Both the position numbers and the translations under genes were made by a program. The notes under the pieces were generated by a model, which searched no databases, was not told where the DNA came from, and saw nothing but the letters and a program-made list of their open reading frames with translations. 64,000 nucleotides of DNA from Planctomycetota bacterium (GTDB lineage Bacteria > Planctomycetota > Phycisphaerae > Phycisphaerales > UBA1924). Below, one piece after another: positions 16,990 through 27,918 of this stretch; position 1 is the stretch's first letter; each line of letters starts with the position of its first letter. The stretch is from the NCBI GenBank assembly GCA_024280755.1, contig JAJRPN010000010.1, positions 62,001 to 126,000 on the forward strand, in the 5' to 3' direction.

Positions 16990-17493
16990 ATGAACTCGTC
17001 CACCACAGCTTTAAAGCGATGCTCAAAAACAAAACTACTCAAATACGCTGAAACTGCAGTTGTTACCATTATCATATTGTTTATCCTTCTTCATGCACGC
17101 ATGTTTATAGGACAAGTCTGGTCGGCAAGCAAATACGCGGGGGTCTATGAAATAGCCGGTGATGATGGGCGTATCATGAAATTGGTTATCGGAAGCAGTT
17201 CTGAAGTTACAATCGATTACCAAGACGAGGATGGGCTTCATCATACCGCAAGTTCGACTTGGCGTGGCGAGCACGCCACTCGCATCCTCGGCCCTTTGTA
17301 TAAACCGGAAGGACACTTCTATCGGTGGGTTGCTGATGGAGTTGAGCCGATCCTGATGAGAGCAAACTACACCAAGCTATCACCGCAAGACTCCAGTATT
17401 TTCCCAAGTCCGGGTCGAAATACATCGATGCTGATTTACTTCCAAGAGGATGTCGTCAAATTCGAAGGAATGTGGCTTTACAAACAAAAATAG
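16990..17493 (+). CDS. Uncharacterised single-pass membrane protein
   Basis: A 167-residue protein with one transmembrane segment near residues 22-40 (AVVTIIILFILLHARMFIG) and an extracytoplasmic domain of about 120 residues. The domain is beta-rich (KLVIGSSSEVTIDYQDEDG, then LIYFQEDVVKFEGMWLYKQK), with no recognised family. The ATG at 16990 is preferred over an upstream TTG. There is no ribosome-binding site; see the possible promoter at 16975-16983. It is convergent with odhB, with three bases between the stops. Confidence 0.6.
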   Translation: MNSSTTALKRCSKTKLLKYAETAVVTIIILFILLHARMFIGQVWSASKYAGVYEIAGDDGRIMKLVIGSSSEVTIDYQDEDGLHHTASSTWRGEHATRILGPLYKPEGHFYRWVADGVEPILMRANYTKLSPQDSSIFPSPGRNTSMLIYFQEDVVKFEGMWLYKQK

Positions 17494-17496
17494 TTC

Positions 17497-18756
17497 TTAC
17501 AGATCCAGCATAAGCCGTGCCGGGTCTTCGATCGCATCTTTGATGCTCACCAAGAACTGCACCGCTTCGGCTCCATCGACAATCCGATGGTCATAGCTCA
17601 ATGCGAGATACATCATTGGCCGCAATGAAATCGTACCCGGGTTGCTCGGGTCTTCCGCAGGACGCTTCTTGATCGTGTGCATTCCGAGGATCGCCGCCTG
17701 AGGCGGGTTCAAGATTGGGGTAGACATCAACGAACCGAAGATGCCGCCATTGGTGATGGTAAAGGTGCCGCCCTGCATTTCTTCGAGCGTGATCTTTCCA
17801 GCACGCGCACGCAACGCCATTTCCTTGATAGACGATTCGATGCCTGCAAATGTGAGATCTTCAGCACTACGAATCACAGGAACAACCAAACCCTTCGGCC
17901 CCGACACCGCGATGGCGATATCGTTGTAGGTGTGCTTCTGAATCGCAGGCTTGCCATTGTCGCCCTTGATGATGTACGAGTTGATCAGCGGGAACTTCTG
18001 GAGTGCCTGCGTGGTCGCCTTAACAAAGAACGACATAAAGCCAAGGTTGATGCCATGCTTATCAGCGAAGGCTTCCTTGTGCAACTTACGCATGTCCATG
18101 ACCGCACCCATATCAACTTCGTTGAAGGTCGTGAGCATCGCTGCGGTTTGTTGGGCTTCGACGAGTCGTGATGCAATCGCCTGACGCATCGGCGACATCC
18201 GCTCGACGCTCACCTCGCGAGCGATTCCGCCCGAGATCGCAGGTGCTGCATTCGCACCGTCTTGATGTGTCTGGATATACGCAAGTACATCTTGTTCACG
18301 GATACGACCGGATGCGCCGGTGCCGGCGATTGATCCGAGGTCGAATCCTTTGTCATCTGCAAGTTTGCGAGCCAAAGGCGTCGCCTTCACATCGGCGTTC
18401 GATGCCGGTGCTGCAACAGGTGTTGGTGTTGAAGCCGGCGCAGGAGCAGCCGGTGCCGGTGTTGACTCGGCCGGAGCCGGTGCTTCGGGTGCAGGCGTTG
18501 CATCACCAGCAGGCTTGGGTGCCGATTCATCAATCTCGCCAACCGCTGCACCAACATCAACCTCATCGCCCTCGGCAGCCATGTGCTTCACGACCCCCGA
18601 TGCCGGAGCCGGAACCTCCATCGTCACCTTATCGGTTTCGAGTTCGAGAACGGTCTCATCGCGCTCAACATAGGCCCCGTCGGCAACGGTCCAAGCAGCG
18701 ATCACGCCGCTGGTGACTGATTCGCCGACATTTGGGATCACGATCTGTGTGCTCAT
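17497..18756 (-). CDS. odhB: Dihydrolipoyllysine-residue succinyltransferase, E2 of 2-oxoglutarate dehydrogenase
   Basis: A 419-residue E2o subunit of the TCA cycle enzyme. Domains in order: one lipoyl domain (residues 1-80) with lipoylated Lys in [12 protein letters not shown]; a Pro/Ala-rich linker (about 85-135); a peripheral-subunit-binding domain around [28 protein letters not shown]; and the catalytic acyltransferase with [13 protein letters not shown] (His and Asp) near the C-terminus. The ATG at 18756 gives the usual [13 protein letters not shown] opening; an ATG three codons earlier is an alternative. It follows sucA by about 50 nt, giving the order sucA-odhB. The E3 subunit (lpd) is not in the window. 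Confidence 0.95.
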   Translation of the reverse strand: MSTQIVIPNVGESVTSGVIAAWTVADGAYVERDETVLELETDKVTMEVPAPASGVVKHMAAEGDEVDVGAAVGEIDESAPKPAGDATPAPEAPAPAESTPAPAAPAPASTPTPVAAPASNADVKATPLARKLADDKGFDLGSIAGTGASGRIREQDVLAYIQTHQDGANAAPAISGGIAREVSVERMSPMRQAIASRLVEAQQTAAMLTTFNEVDMGAVMDMRKLHKEAFADKHGINLGFMSFFVKATTQALQKFPLINSYIIKGDNGKPAIQKHTYNDIAIAVSGPKGLVVPVIRSAEDLTFAGIESSIKEMALRARAGKITLEEMQGGTFTITNGGIFGSLMSTPILNPPQAAILGMHTIKKRPAEDPSNPGTISLRPMMYLALSYDHRIVDGAEAVQFLVSIKDAIEDPARLMLDL

Positions 18757-18807
18757 AGTGTTCATCCGTATCTCGCTTGTGCTTTGGTTCGTGTTCGTCC
18801 TTGACAC

Positions 18808-21765
18808 TTATGCCTTGGCAGCGGCCACCTTGTTTGTTGCGTTATCGCCCTCGGGTATCGCACCAACGGCACCCGTAAGAATTTGTTCTTGCTCGATCTT
18901 GTGCTGAGCCTTCGACCCAGTTGCCGGCGAACTCGAACGAGCCCGACCAATATACGCTGGTCGATCCCACCCAAGTTCCTCCTGGAACATATCGCAAATA
19001 TGCAGATACGCACCCGAATTGTAAGTCTCTTCTTGTACCCATACCCGCGGAGCGCTCTTGGGATACTGCCCATCGAGTTGAGTGATCAAATCGTTATGGA
19101 ACGGATACAACTGCTCGATCCGCAACAAAGCCACATCACGCTGATCGCGCTCAACCCGGCGTTTGTCGAGTTCATGATAGATCTTGCCACAGCAGTAGAT
19201 CACCTTGGTCACCTTGCTGCGATCCCATCCATCTTGTTCAAAGCGCGGATCATCAAGCATCTCTTTAAAGCAAGAGTCATAGACCTCGCTCAACGGACTC
19301 GTCGGAATCCGAAGCATGCTCTTGGGTGTCATCACAATCAAAGGCTTGCGATAGCTCGCCTTGACCTGACGCCGCAACATATGGAATGTCTGCGATGCTG
19401 TCGAAGGGTTCACCACGAACATGTTATCATTGCCACAGAGTTCCAAGAACCGTTCCAACCGGGCCGATGAATGCTCAGGACCTGCGCCCTCATGCCCATG
19501 AGGCAAGAACATCGTCAGCCCGCTCCAGCGTTCCCATTTGGTTTCCGCCGAGGCAATAAACTGGTCGACAATCGCCTGCGCACCATTATAGAAATCGCCA
19601 AACTGACCTTCCCAGATGATCAACATCCCCGGGTCGCCAAGCGAATATCCATACTCAAATGCGAGCACAGCTTCTTCAGATAAAGGCGAATCATGCACAC
19701 AGAAATGCGCCTGACGCGCACGCCCATCAGCAGCAATACTCCCCGGAGGCGTCGCTGTTCCTTCTTCACCAATCTCACGGATCGAGTTCAAAGGCGTGAA
19801 CGGCTCGCCGGTCTTAAAGTCTCGAACCACCGCATGGCGATGCGAGAATGTTCCGCGTCGGCAATCCTGCCCAGACAACCGAACCGGATGCCCCTCGGCC
19901 AAAAGTGTTCCATACGCAAGCTGCTCAGCATCGGCATACGAAATCATCTCGGCATTTGGTAAATCACCACGGTCCTTAAGCAGCTTCTTAAGCTTTGGAT
20001 TCAGCAAGAAATCTTCAGGCACCGAACCGATCGCCGAAGCGACCTCTTCAACTTGCCCCTTCGTGACCGCTGTATCCACTGCGTCAAACGAGAACTCATG
20101 CGAAAGCCCGTCCCACCGATGACTCCCCGGATCGATCGTCGGATCGTTGGGCTCGTTCTGTGCAGACTGCTGAGCCTTTTCGAGCGCCTCATTCAAACGA
20201 TACACAATCGACTGGCGATCGGCTTCGGTGATTGAATCCTCTGCCAACAACTTCTCGGTATACACCTTAAGCACCGAAGGCTTCTTCTTAATCAGATCCG
20301 CCATGAGTGGCTGAGTAAAACTTGTCTCGTCTTGCTCATTGTGCCCATATCGGCGATAACACACCAGGTCAATAAACACATCGCGCTTAAACTTCTGACG
20401 ATATTCCGCAGCCAGTTGAGCAACCGTGACAACAGCTTCTGGGTCTTCCCCATTCACATGGAAAATCGGAGCGTCAATAAACTTGCCGATGTCTGTGCAA
20501 TACCGTGATGATCGAGAATCTTCAGGCAGTGTCGTGAAACCAATCTGATTGTTTACGACAACATGCACTGTCCCACCAGTCGTATACCCATCGAGTTGCG
20601 AATAGTTGAGCACTTCCTGCACGATGCCCTGCCCTGCAATCGCTGCATCACCATGAAGCAAAATCGGAGTCACGCGTTCGCGTGCGGTATCGCCACGCAA
20701 GCGCTGCTTGGCTCGACATCGACCAGCAATCACGCCGTTGACTGCTTCAAGATGACTCGGATTACTCGCCAGTGCAAGATGAACCATCCTGCCATTGTTG
20801 AGTCGACGAGTGCCTGAATACCCACGATGATATTTCACATCGCCGCCACCATCCGCAAATCCTTCGGACCAGTTGCCCTCAAACTCAGTAAAGATCTGTT
20901 CGAGCGTCTTGCCAATCGTATTGTGCAATACATTGAGTCGACCACGATGGGCCATCCCAAGCACGATCTCTTCAGCACCAAGATCAGAGAAGGCCTCGAT
21001 CATGTGATCGAGCAAAGGAATCAACGACTCCGCGCCTTCAAGGCTAAATCGTTTTTCACCAGGATATCGCCGACCCAAGAACCGTTCGAACGATTCTGAT
21101 CGTGTGAGATGCTCAAGGATATTGGCCTTCTGAGGCTTATCCAAGCTCAGCTTTCCGCCGATTTTTTCATAGCGTTCGAGCAACCATGCCCGTTGTTCAA
21201 TATCCGCAACATGCATAAACTCAACACCGATCGTCGAGCAATACACCGATTCCAAAAGCGTGATCACATCACGAAGCGGGATCTGAGAACCAAGCCCCAT
21301 GCTTGTTCCATCGACCATACGATCGAGATCAGAATCCTTCAAGCCGTGATACGCAAGCGTCAGCGAATCTGGACGCTGGCGAGGGCGATCAAACGGATCA
21401 ATATTGGCACACAAATGCCCCTGATCCCTATACGCACCAATGAAGTCATCAACGATCGCTTCGAAGTGCGACGCCTGACCGGCCGGACGCCCAATGGTCG
21501 GCGTGACCTTGATCGGTCCTGAAGAGATCGGCCCTGAAGAAACAGGCGCAGTTCCTGCCGATGCCGCGACACTTTGCGAGGCTGATGCCCCTTCGCCAAA
21601 GAGCCGAAGCTCCGAAGCGTGCGCAAGGTCAAACCCTTGGAAAAATGCACGAATTTCAGGATCGAGCGAGGAAGAATCAACCAGATACACCTTGTACTGC
21701 TCTTCGAGGTACTCGGCATTCCATTGATTAATCGACGGCACATTCGGTTGGGGAACAGAACTCAT
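18808..21765 (-). CDS. sucA: 2-oxoglutarate dehydrogenase E1 component
   Basis: A 985-residue thiamine-diphosphate enzyme that decarboxylates 2-oxoglutarate and hands succinyl to OdhB. The N-terminal E2-binding segment is YLEEQYKVYLVDSSSLDPEI. The thiamine site has HGDAAIAGQGIVQEVLN with VVVNNQIGFTT near residue 385-420, and EDPEAVV next to it. The C-terminal transketolase half has LPHGHEGAGPEHSSARLERFLELC. The length is normal. The start has GAGGAG 6 nt upstream. It is the first gene of the sucA-odhB pair; the 213 nt upstream, before pstB, must contain its promoter. Confidence 0.96.
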   Translation of the reverse strand: MSSVPQPNVPSINQWNAEYLEEQYKVYLVDSSSLDPEIRAFFQGFDLAHASELRLFGEGASASQSVAASAGTAPVSSGPISSGPIKVTPTIGRPAGQASHFEAIVDDFIGAYRDQGHLCANIDPFDRPRQRPDSLTLAYHGLKDSDLDRMVDGTSMGLGSQIPLRDVITLLESVYCSTIGVEFMHVADIEQRAWLLERYEKIGGKLSLDKPQKANILEHLTRSESFERFLGRRYPGEKRFSLEGAESLIPLLDHMIEAFSDLGAEEIVLGMAHRGRLNVLHNTIGKTLEQIFTEFEGNWSEGFADGGGDVKYHRGYSGTRRLNNGRMVHLALASNPSHLEAVNGVIAGRCRAKQRLRGDTARERVTPILLHGDAAIAGQGIVQEVLNYSQLDGYTTGGTVHVVVNNQIGFTTLPEDSRSSRYCTDIGKFIDAPIFHVNGEDPEAVVTVAQLAAEYRQKFKRDVFIDLVCYRRYGHNEQDETSFTQPLMADLIKKKPSVLKVYTEKLLAEDSITEADRQSIVYRLNEALEKAQQSAQNEPNDPTIDPGSHRWDGLSHEFSFDAVDTAVTKGQVEEVASAIGSVPEDFLLNPKLKKLLKDRGDLPNAEMISYADAEQLAYGTLLAEGHPVRLSGQDCRRGTFSHRHAVVRDFKTGEPFTPLNSIREIGEEGTATPPGSIAADGRARQAHFCVHDSPLSEEAVLAFEYGYSLGDPGMLIIWEGQFGDFYNGAQAIVDQFIASAETKWERWSGLTMFLPHGHEGAGPEHSSARLERFLELCGNDNMFVVNPSTASQTFHMLRRQVKASYRKPLIVMTPKSMLRIPTSPLSEVYDSCFKEMLDDPRFEQDGWDRSKVTKVIYCCGKIYHELDKRRVERDQRDVALLRIEQLYPFHNDLITQLDGQYPKSAPRVWVQEETYNSGAYLHICDMFQEELGWDRPAYIGRARSSSPATGSKAQHKIEQEQILTGAVGAIPEGDNATNKVAAAKA

Positions 21766-21978
21766 AGCACTCCTCAGTCAACCCTCAATTCAAGCACTCC
21801 GGCTCAGAACTAAGTGGACTATCGGACGAAAAAACCGGACAAACTACCCGGAGACAATCGTAGTCCTTCTTATCGACCTTTGAGCTTTTCAATCCACCAT
21901 TTCCCACACCTTTACATGCAGGAACTTTGAATCGATAGACTAACTTGTCTATTCGCCAAGCCCCGCTCATCAACCGAT

Positions 21979-22899
21979 TTATCCGAATCGACCCGAGACA
22001 TAATGCTCAGTCTCAATCAACGCAGGCGTCTGGAACAGCGTCGCCGTCGGGCCATACTCAACAATCCGACCAAGATACATAAACGCTGTAAAATCTGACA
22101 CCCGCGCAGCCTGCTGCATGTTGTGCGTCACGATCAATACTGTGTACCGCTCAGAAATCTGCGAGATCAACTCCTCAATCTTGAGCGTTGCCACCGGATC
22201 AAGCGCAGAACAAGGCTCATCAAGCAATAACACTTCAGGATCGGCCACGATCGCGCGTGCGATACACACCCGCTGTTGTTGCCCACCAGACAAACCAAGC
22301 GCCGACTTCTTCAACCGATCCTTGACCTCATCCCAGATCGCAGCCGATCGCAAACTCTTCTCACACGCCTCTTCAAGCACTTCCTTGCGTCGCTCGCCAT
22401 CGATCCGAAGCGGATACACCACATTCTCAAAGATCGACATCGGGAACGGATTGGGCTTTTGGAACACCATCCCCAATCGCTTACGCAACGAAATCACATC
22501 AACCGAAGGCGCATAGATCGGCGAATCATTGAGCGATATCCCGCCTTCGACCCGCACGCCCTCCACCAAATCATTCATCCGATTGATCGAACGCAACAGC
22601 GTCGACTTGCCACACCCAGATGGCCCGATCAACGCCGTCACTGCGCCGCGCGGGATCTTCATCGAGATATCATGAATCGCCTGCGTCTCTGTATACCACA
22701 GATTGAACTTTTCAACATTAATCACCGAATCGGATTCTAAAACCTCAGGATGAACCGTCGGCGTCGGGTTCTCCCCACGCCGAATCGCGTCGATCACTTC
22801 ATACGCCTGATCCCCACCGCCGTTGGGTGTATACGCAACCGAGCGAATAACAGGTTGGGTTGATTCTGCTGTGTTTGTTGAGTCTGTCTCGTTTGTCAT
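21979..22899 (-). CDS. pstB: Phosphate ABC transporter ATP-binding protein PstB
   Basis: A 306-residue ATPase. Walker A is GPSGCGKST, the signature is LSGGQQQR and Walker B is [13 protein letters not shown]; the Q-loop reads [17 protein letters not shown], which is typical of PstB. The first 55 residues (MTNETDSTN...) are an extra low-complexity extension compared with the usual 250-residue protein. The ATG at 22899 overlaps the pstA stop by four bases (ATGA). The frame is open further upstream into pstA, but that is a shadow. It powers phosphate import by PstC and PstA. No phoU follows; sucA is next on the strand. Confidence 0.95.
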   Translation of the reverse strand: MTNETDSTNTAESTQPVIRSVAYTPNGGGDQAYEVIDAIRRGENPTPTVHPEVLESDSVINVEKFNLWYTETQAIHDISMKIPRGAVTALIGPSGCGKSTLLRSINRMNDLVEGVRVEGGISLNDSPIYAPSVDVISLRKRLGMVFQKPNPFPMSIFENVVYPLRIDGERRKEVLEEACEKSLRSAAIWDEVKDRLKKSALGLSGGQQQRVCIARAIVADPEVLLLDEPCSALDPVATLKIEELISQISERYTVLIVTHNMQQAARVSDFTAFMYLGRIVEYGPTATLFQTPALIETEHYVSGRFG

Positions 22900-25049
22900 A
22901 CCGTAGGCCCCGCCATCTTGGCTCGAAGTCGTGATCGGATCATGATCGCTGTGAAGTTCAGTGCGAACACAATCGCTAAAAATAACAAGGTCGTCGTCCA
23001 CACCAACGGCCGAGCCGCCTGCGAATCCGGGCTCTGGAACCCCAGATCAAAGATATGGAACCCAAGGTGCATAAAGCTCTGATCCGCATGAATAAACGGA
23101 GCCTGGGTTGAAATCGGCAAATCCTGATTCAGTTTCACCGCCCCCACCAGCATCAACGGCGCAACCTCGCCCGCGCCGCGTGCCATCGCCAGAATCGCCC
23201 CCGTCAAAATCCCGGGCATCGCGCCAGGCAGAACAATCCGCCAAATCGTTTGCCACTTCGAAGCCCCACACCCATAGCTCCCCTCACGCATCGAGTTGGG
23301 CACCGCTGCAATCGCTTCTTCCGTGGCCACAATCACTACAGGCAAAGTTAGCAACGCCAAAGTCAACGCTGCCCAGAGCATCCCACGCGTTCCAAAGGTC
23401 GGCGTGCCGTCTTGAGCGCGAGCTTCAAAGAACCCATAAAAATAAGGCGTCCGCGTCACCAACATCACCACCAACACCAGCACAGCCGTCCACACCAACC
23501 ACGACCCGCGCTGCATCCATTTATTGAAACTCGTAGGCAACTTGCCAGGATTCGGCTTGCTCCACAACTTGGCTGCGAACCCCACAATCAAAAGCACACC
23601 AGCAAGCACGAACATCCCCCACCAACCCGTGGCGCCCATCCGTGCAGATTCGACTGCCCCCGTATCAACATATCCGCCGACGGTATAGCAAAAGAACCCA
23701 AGCCCAAACACGCCATACACAATGCTCGGCACGCCCGCAAGGTTATTCACCGCGATCCGAATCAAACTCGTCACAAACCCCTGCTTGGCATATTCACGCA
23801 AATACAACGCCGCGATCACACCCATAGGCGTCACAAAGATCGTCAACAAAAGCGTCAAAATCACCGTGCCCACAATCACCGGAAACACGCCGCCCTCGGT
23901 GTTCGCCTCACGCGGATTCGTCGAGAGATATTCCCACCACCGAGAAAAGAACACGCCCAACTTGCCCCTGGTCGAAAGCGTGTTGGCCTGCACAAGCCGA
24001 ACAACCTGGCTCACATACATCGGCTCATCACCAAGCGTCTGCGACACCGGCGAAAAGTGCCCGCTCGTTGGTTCAACAATCACCAGCCGAAGTTCATGAT
24101 CTACATCCTCGATCTCGCGGATCTGTGCGATCACCTCGTCATACTCAACCAACAACGCCGCTTCGCTCGTCGCAGCATCTGCCCGCATGGTTTCGAGTTG
24201 TGCCTCGTCTACAACCTGCCCCTTCCAAGGCCCAGCGATCCACATCGCCAATACCAACATCACTGCCGCGATCACACCAGATGTTCGTATCAACTCGCCT
24301 TGGCGAGCATTCGATGCACCCAGTTCGGTCCCCATATCTCGACATCGATACACCAACCCAACACATCCGACAGCCAACACACCAAACACGAACCAAAGCA
24401 CCCAACCCAATCGAATCAACCCACGATCCCCCCGCGAGGCTTCGATCTCGGCCTGGCGAATGCTCAATCGCAATGCTTCGATCTCGGAGTTGATCGAACC
24501 AAGCTCCACCTTCTTGAGCTGTTCAATCTTCGCTTTCGTTTTGCGAGCATCTTTGTGCAAAGCTTTATAGGCATCAAGCACATCACCCGATCCGTGCGCA
24601 AGAACCGTGTCCTCTTGGCCGGCATGCACGCGAACGATCGACTCAGGAACACCAAACCACACGCCCCATGCTTCGCGTTCGAGCATCACCGCATCATCAG
24701 GCGTTTCTATGCTCGATATCTGTTCGTCATCAATCCACCGGAACGATTCCTGCCCGATATCCCGGTTCCCTACACGGTAGAGCGTATGCAATACGCCCGT
24801 CTCCACATCCCGTTCATGTTCCGTAGCAACTCCAAGAAACACCTCGCCATCATGCAGCGTCACTTGCTCGATCGCCCTTGGCCAGAAGGTCTTTGAGCCA
24901 TTGACCACCACCAAAAGAACGAGCATGACAATCATCGACAAACACACCACCAACGCACCGCCCGTCAGCCAAACCATCGGCTCACCGATCGCACTGGGCA
25001 GCGTTCGCCTGCGTGCATGTACAGCATGAGTTGTATTGGTGTCACTCAT
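22896..25049 (-). CDS. pstA: Phosphate ABC transporter permease PstA, enlarged
   Basis: A 717-residue permease, more than twice the size of a typical PstA. The transport core occupies about residues 390-710 ([18 protein letters not shown] to the end) and includes the EAA-type loop [30 protein letters not shown]. The first half has one membrane segment near 25-48, an extracytoplasmic part, two more segments near 208-232 and 255-275, and stretches rich in charged helices ([18 protein letters not shown]). Those helical stretches could be coiled coils. It overlaps pstC and pstB by four bases at each side. Phosphate import is firm; the role of the N-terminal part is unknown. Confidence 0.9.
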   Translation of the reverse strand: MSDTNTTHAVHARRRTLPSAIGEPMVWLTGGALVVCLSMIVMLVLLVVVNGSKTFWPRAIEQVTLHDGEVFLGVATEHERDVETGVLHTLYRVGNRDIGQESFRWIDDEQISSIETPDDAVMLEREAWGVWFGVPESIVRVHAGQEDTVLAHGSGDVLDAYKALHKDARKTKAKIEQLKKVELGSINSEIEALRLSIRQAEIEASRGDRGLIRLGWVLWFVFGVLAVGCVGLVYRCRDMGTELGASNARQGELIRTSGVIAAVMLVLAMWIAGPWKGQVVDEAQLETMRADAATSEAALLVEYDEVIAQIREIEDVDHELRLVIVEPTSGHFSPVSQTLGDEPMYVSQVVRLVQANTLSTRGKLGVFFSRWWEYLSTNPREANTEGGVFPVIVGTVILTLLLTIFVTPMGVIAALYLREYAKQGFVTSLIRIAVNNLAGVPSIVYGVFGLGFFCYTVGGYVDTGAVESARMGATGWWGMFVLAGVLLIVGFAAKLWSKPNPGKLPTSFNKWMQRGSWLVWTAVLVLVVMLVTRTPYFYGFFEARAQDGTPTFGTRGMLWAALTLALLTLPVVIVATEEAIAAVPNSMREGSYGCGASKWQTIWRIVLPGAMPGILTGAILAMARGAGEVAPLMLVGAVKLNQDLPISTQAPFIHADQSFMHLGFHIFDLGFQSPDSQAARPLVWTTTLLFLAIVFALNFTAIMIRSRLRAKMAGPTV

Positions 25050-27817
25050 AGCCCAGCATTCCTCGCACGCACAACCCGCCGAACCAGTTCAGCAAGTGTG
25101 TTTATCACAAAGGTCATCACGAACAACACCAACCCGCACAAGAACAACACGCGATAATGCGTCTCATCCTTGGGAGCTTCAGGCAACTCGACCGCAATAT
25201 TCGCAGCCAGCGTTCTGAACCCAGAAAATATATTCCAATCCATCTCAGGCGTGTTCCCCGTCGCCATCAGCACAATCATCGTCTCGCCGACCGCTCGCCC
25301 GAACCCGATCATGCACGCCGAGAAAATCCCCGATGCAGCCACCGGCATCACCACACGCACCGTCGTCTGCCAAGGGGTCGCGCCCGCGCCAAGCGAAGCC
25401 GTCCGCAAAGTCATCGGCACCGCCTGTAAAGCGTCCTCCGAGATCGTATAAATAATCGGGATCACCGCAAAGCCCATGATAATCGCCACCACCAAAGTAT
25501 TGCGAGGACTAAACGACCCGAACACCGAATCTCGCGGATCAAACCCCATCGACTCGGCAACCACTGCACCAACCATCGCAAGCACAAAGCTCAGCCCCAA
25601 CAGCACGACGAACTTCCCAAGCACAACCAAGCTACCCACAAACCCGCCTTGCTCAGCGATCAGCAAATCAATCCGACGACGAACAAACACCGCCTGCGCG
25701 ATCCAGACACCAATACACGCCAACGGAAAAAACACCACAAGCCAGCCAGGTCGCGCCCGTCCATATTCATCATTGAGCCATCGCTGGAGGTCCCCACCAA
25801 CAAGCCCGACCTCGGCAAGGCCCTCAGTATGCAGTTCATCATCAATCGGGCGAACCACCACGCCAGAATCAACACCCAAACCCATCGCACGAAGTTTGCG
25901 CACAGTCTTGGTGCTGTAACTCGCATCACCAGACCAACTGGGCAACTCCCCTTGAGGCACATCTTCAACCGCACCCGCCAACATCGCACCATCGAACGCA
26001 TCGGGCGCAAACCAAGACCGCACAACCGTCGGCCCAATCAAACTGCTCGCCCACACACCAACAAATACCGTCAGTCCGACAAGCATCAGATGATGCCCAG
26101 TCCGCGTACGGAGTCGATACGCCAACGGAATTAACTGCCACAGATGCGCAGCAGCCAGAACAGCAATCGGCAATACGACCATCCCAATCACAAATGAATC
26201 AATATGCTCGGCGACAAACGGCGCAACCACCATCGCTGCAATAAACCCGAGCACAACCGAAGGCAACGAAGCCATCAACTCAACAGTTGGCTTGATCTTC
26301 TTCCGAACCCGTTTCGACACAAACTCGCTCGAATACATCGCAGCCAACACCGCGATCGGGATCGCAAAGAGCATCGCAAACACCGTTGCCTTGAGCGTTC
26401 CAAACACCAAAGGCATCAAGCTCAGCTTGATCTCCGACGCATCATCGCCCGATGAAGATTGATACACATACTCGGGCTCAGCAACCCCCTCATAATGCAC
26501 CCGCCCAAAGAGTGCCCCCACACTAAACTCAGGATACCCAGGCTCGATCTCATGGAACGAATACGAGCCATCCTCGCCCACCACAACAAGCCCGGTGTTC
26601 TTGGGTGCCATCGCTGCTGCGACAGGATACTCAAGCCCTGTATGAATCGAAGCAACAAGTTTCTCGCTTGTCATGTGACGAATCTCTACGACCCCATCGC
26701 GATGCAACACCGCAACCGAACGATCCCGAATACTCGCCGAGATAGAAACAACCTCACCATGCTTCGATGCAATATTGTGCGAACGCACCAACTGCAAGCT
26801 GTCCTTCGTCGATCCCGTTTTATCCTTGGCAACATGGAACGAGGACACCGTTCCATTGGACTGCCCGATCATCAGCGTCTGTCCGCCAAGAAGCATATTC
26901 GTTGTCGTAATTGTGCTTGGTTCTTCGACAATCTGGATCGACTCGATCAGCTCAAACCCACCCCGTCGGATCCGAGCATACCGCTCGCATCGGCCATCCT
27001 CCCAAACACAAAGCACATGCTTACCGTCCGCCGTCACCATGAACCAATCGGGTTGGTCTGTTGGGTGCGCGAGTTGGAACGACTTGGTTTTGAGTTTGGC
27101 CTTGGGTGTTCCGCCTCCAAGCGGACGGATCGTGCGGATCGTGTTCACCAGCACCGTGCCATCGGTTCGCAACACCGCCAGAATCTTCTTCCCCGTCGGA
27201 TCTTTGCGATAATCAATCGCAACAACCGCACCCTCTCCAGCTTTGAGTTGAATCGGATCACCAAACGAATGCTCAAAGCCAACGCGCCGGCCTCGCCCTT
27301 CGCCAAGCGATTCAATATACCCAAACTCGACTGCCTTGATCACATCAATATCTGCTAAGTCATCCAGCCGAACTAGTTTCGATTTATACTTGAGCTCGCC
27401 GAGTTGAACCTGCCCATCACTGTACCCTATCGCCACAACCTCGCCATTGCGTGCATAGCTCATCGCGGTCGGTTCGAGTGCTTTATCCGCCAATGCACCC
27501 AAGCCAACAACCTGGCCACCTTCGATCAGCAGTGTTGTCGCATTGAAATCACTCCCGATCACCGTCGCACTGCGTGCGTATGGATCGAGCATGACCATTG
27601 CCGAACTTGTGACCCCGTCTGCCTTGCCAGCAACCTCTTCGCCCACAGTCCCCCGTGCAAACAAAGGCACAACCACCCAAACCAGATAAAAACAGATCCC
27701 AAGCACCGCTGCAAGCACAATAAACCCGCCGGTCGTTACCACAAACTCCGCAGCCGAATCCATCGCGTGGAGCCGACGCGAAGCGCTGTTTCGAGTTTTT
27801 GATTCCGAGGTACCCAT
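25046..27817 (-). CDS. pstC: Phosphate ABC transporter permease PstC with periplasmic propeller-like domain
   Basis: A 923-residue protein. One membrane segment (about 27-53) is followed by about 370 residues of repeating beta strands (GQVVGLGALADKALEPTAMSYARNGEVVAIG, then KILAVLRTDGTVLVNT, then SVAVLHRDGVVEIRH), which read as WD40/YncE-like blades. The permease core starts near residue 470 (SLMPLVFGTLKATVFAMLFAIPIAVLAAMY) and ends with the EAA loop ASLGAGATPWQTTVRVVMPVAASGIFSACMIGFGRAVGET. The ATG at 27817 has only a weak ribosome-binding site. This extended form is known from other bacteria, where it is often annotated as an uncharacterised permease (COG4590). It lies 101 nt downstream of pstS. 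Confidence 0.88.
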   Translation of the reverse strand: MGTSESKTRNSASRRLHAMDSAAEFVVTTGGFIVLAAVLGICFYLVWVVVPLFARGTVGEEVAGKADGVTSSAMVMLDPYARSATVIGSDFNATTLLIEGGQVVGLGALADKALEPTAMSYARNGEVVAIGYSDGQVQLGELKYKSKLVRLDDLADIDVIKAVEFGYIESLGEGRGRRVGFEHSFGDPIQLKAGEGAVVAIDYRKDPTGKKILAVLRTDGTVLVNTIRTIRPLGGGTPKAKLKTKSFQLAHPTDQPDWFMVTADGKHVLCVWEDGRCERYARIRRGGFELIESIQIVEEPSTITTTNMLLGGQTLMIGQSNGTVSSFHVAKDKTGSTKDSLQLVRSHNIASKHGEVVSISASIRDRSVAVLHRDGVVEIRHMTSEKLVASIHTGLEYPVAAAMAPKNTGLVVVGEDGSYSFHEIEPGYPEFSVGALFGRVHYEGVAEPEYVYQSSSGDDASEIKLSLMPLVFGTLKATVFAMLFAIPIAVLAAMYSSEFVSKRVRKKIKPTVELMASLPSVVLGFIAAMVVAPFVAEHIDSFVIGMVVLPIAVLAAAHLWQLIPLAYRLRTRTGHHLMLVGLTVFVGVWASSLIGPTVVRSWFAPDAFDGAMLAGAVEDVPQGELPSWSGDASYSTKTVRKLRAMGLGVDSGVVVRPIDDELHTEGLAEVGLVGGDLQRWLNDEYGRARPGWLVVFFPLACIGVWIAQAVFVRRRIDLLIAEQGGFVGSLVVLGKFVVLLGLSFVLAMVGAVVAESMGFDPRDSVFGSFSPRNTLVVAIIMGFAVIPIIYTISEDALQAVPMTLRTASLGAGATPWQTTVRVVMPVAASGIFSACMIGFGRAVGETMIVLMATGNTPEMDWNIFSGFRTLAANIAVELPEAPKDETHYRVLFLCGLVLFVMTFVINTLAELVRRVVRARNAGL

Positions 27818-27918
27818 AGCGTGCGTTACTCTATCAAGCCCGATTCCCAAAAGGGGAAGCAGGCCTTCGCCCACTCCCTCATTGTGTACATTTTGAATGT
27901 CTTCACTGACGGTTTTGT

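Noticed and set aside
23412-24896. Long plus-strand open frame opposite pstA
   Set aside because: The predicted residues are rich in His, Arg, Pro and Thr, a pattern produced by reading antisense to this genome's codon use; pstA itself is well supported.
27826-27882. 18-codon open frame before pstC (MREWAKACF...)
   Set aside because: It ends 8 nt before the pstC ATG and could be a leader peptide, but it has no ribosome-binding site and no attenuator structure.
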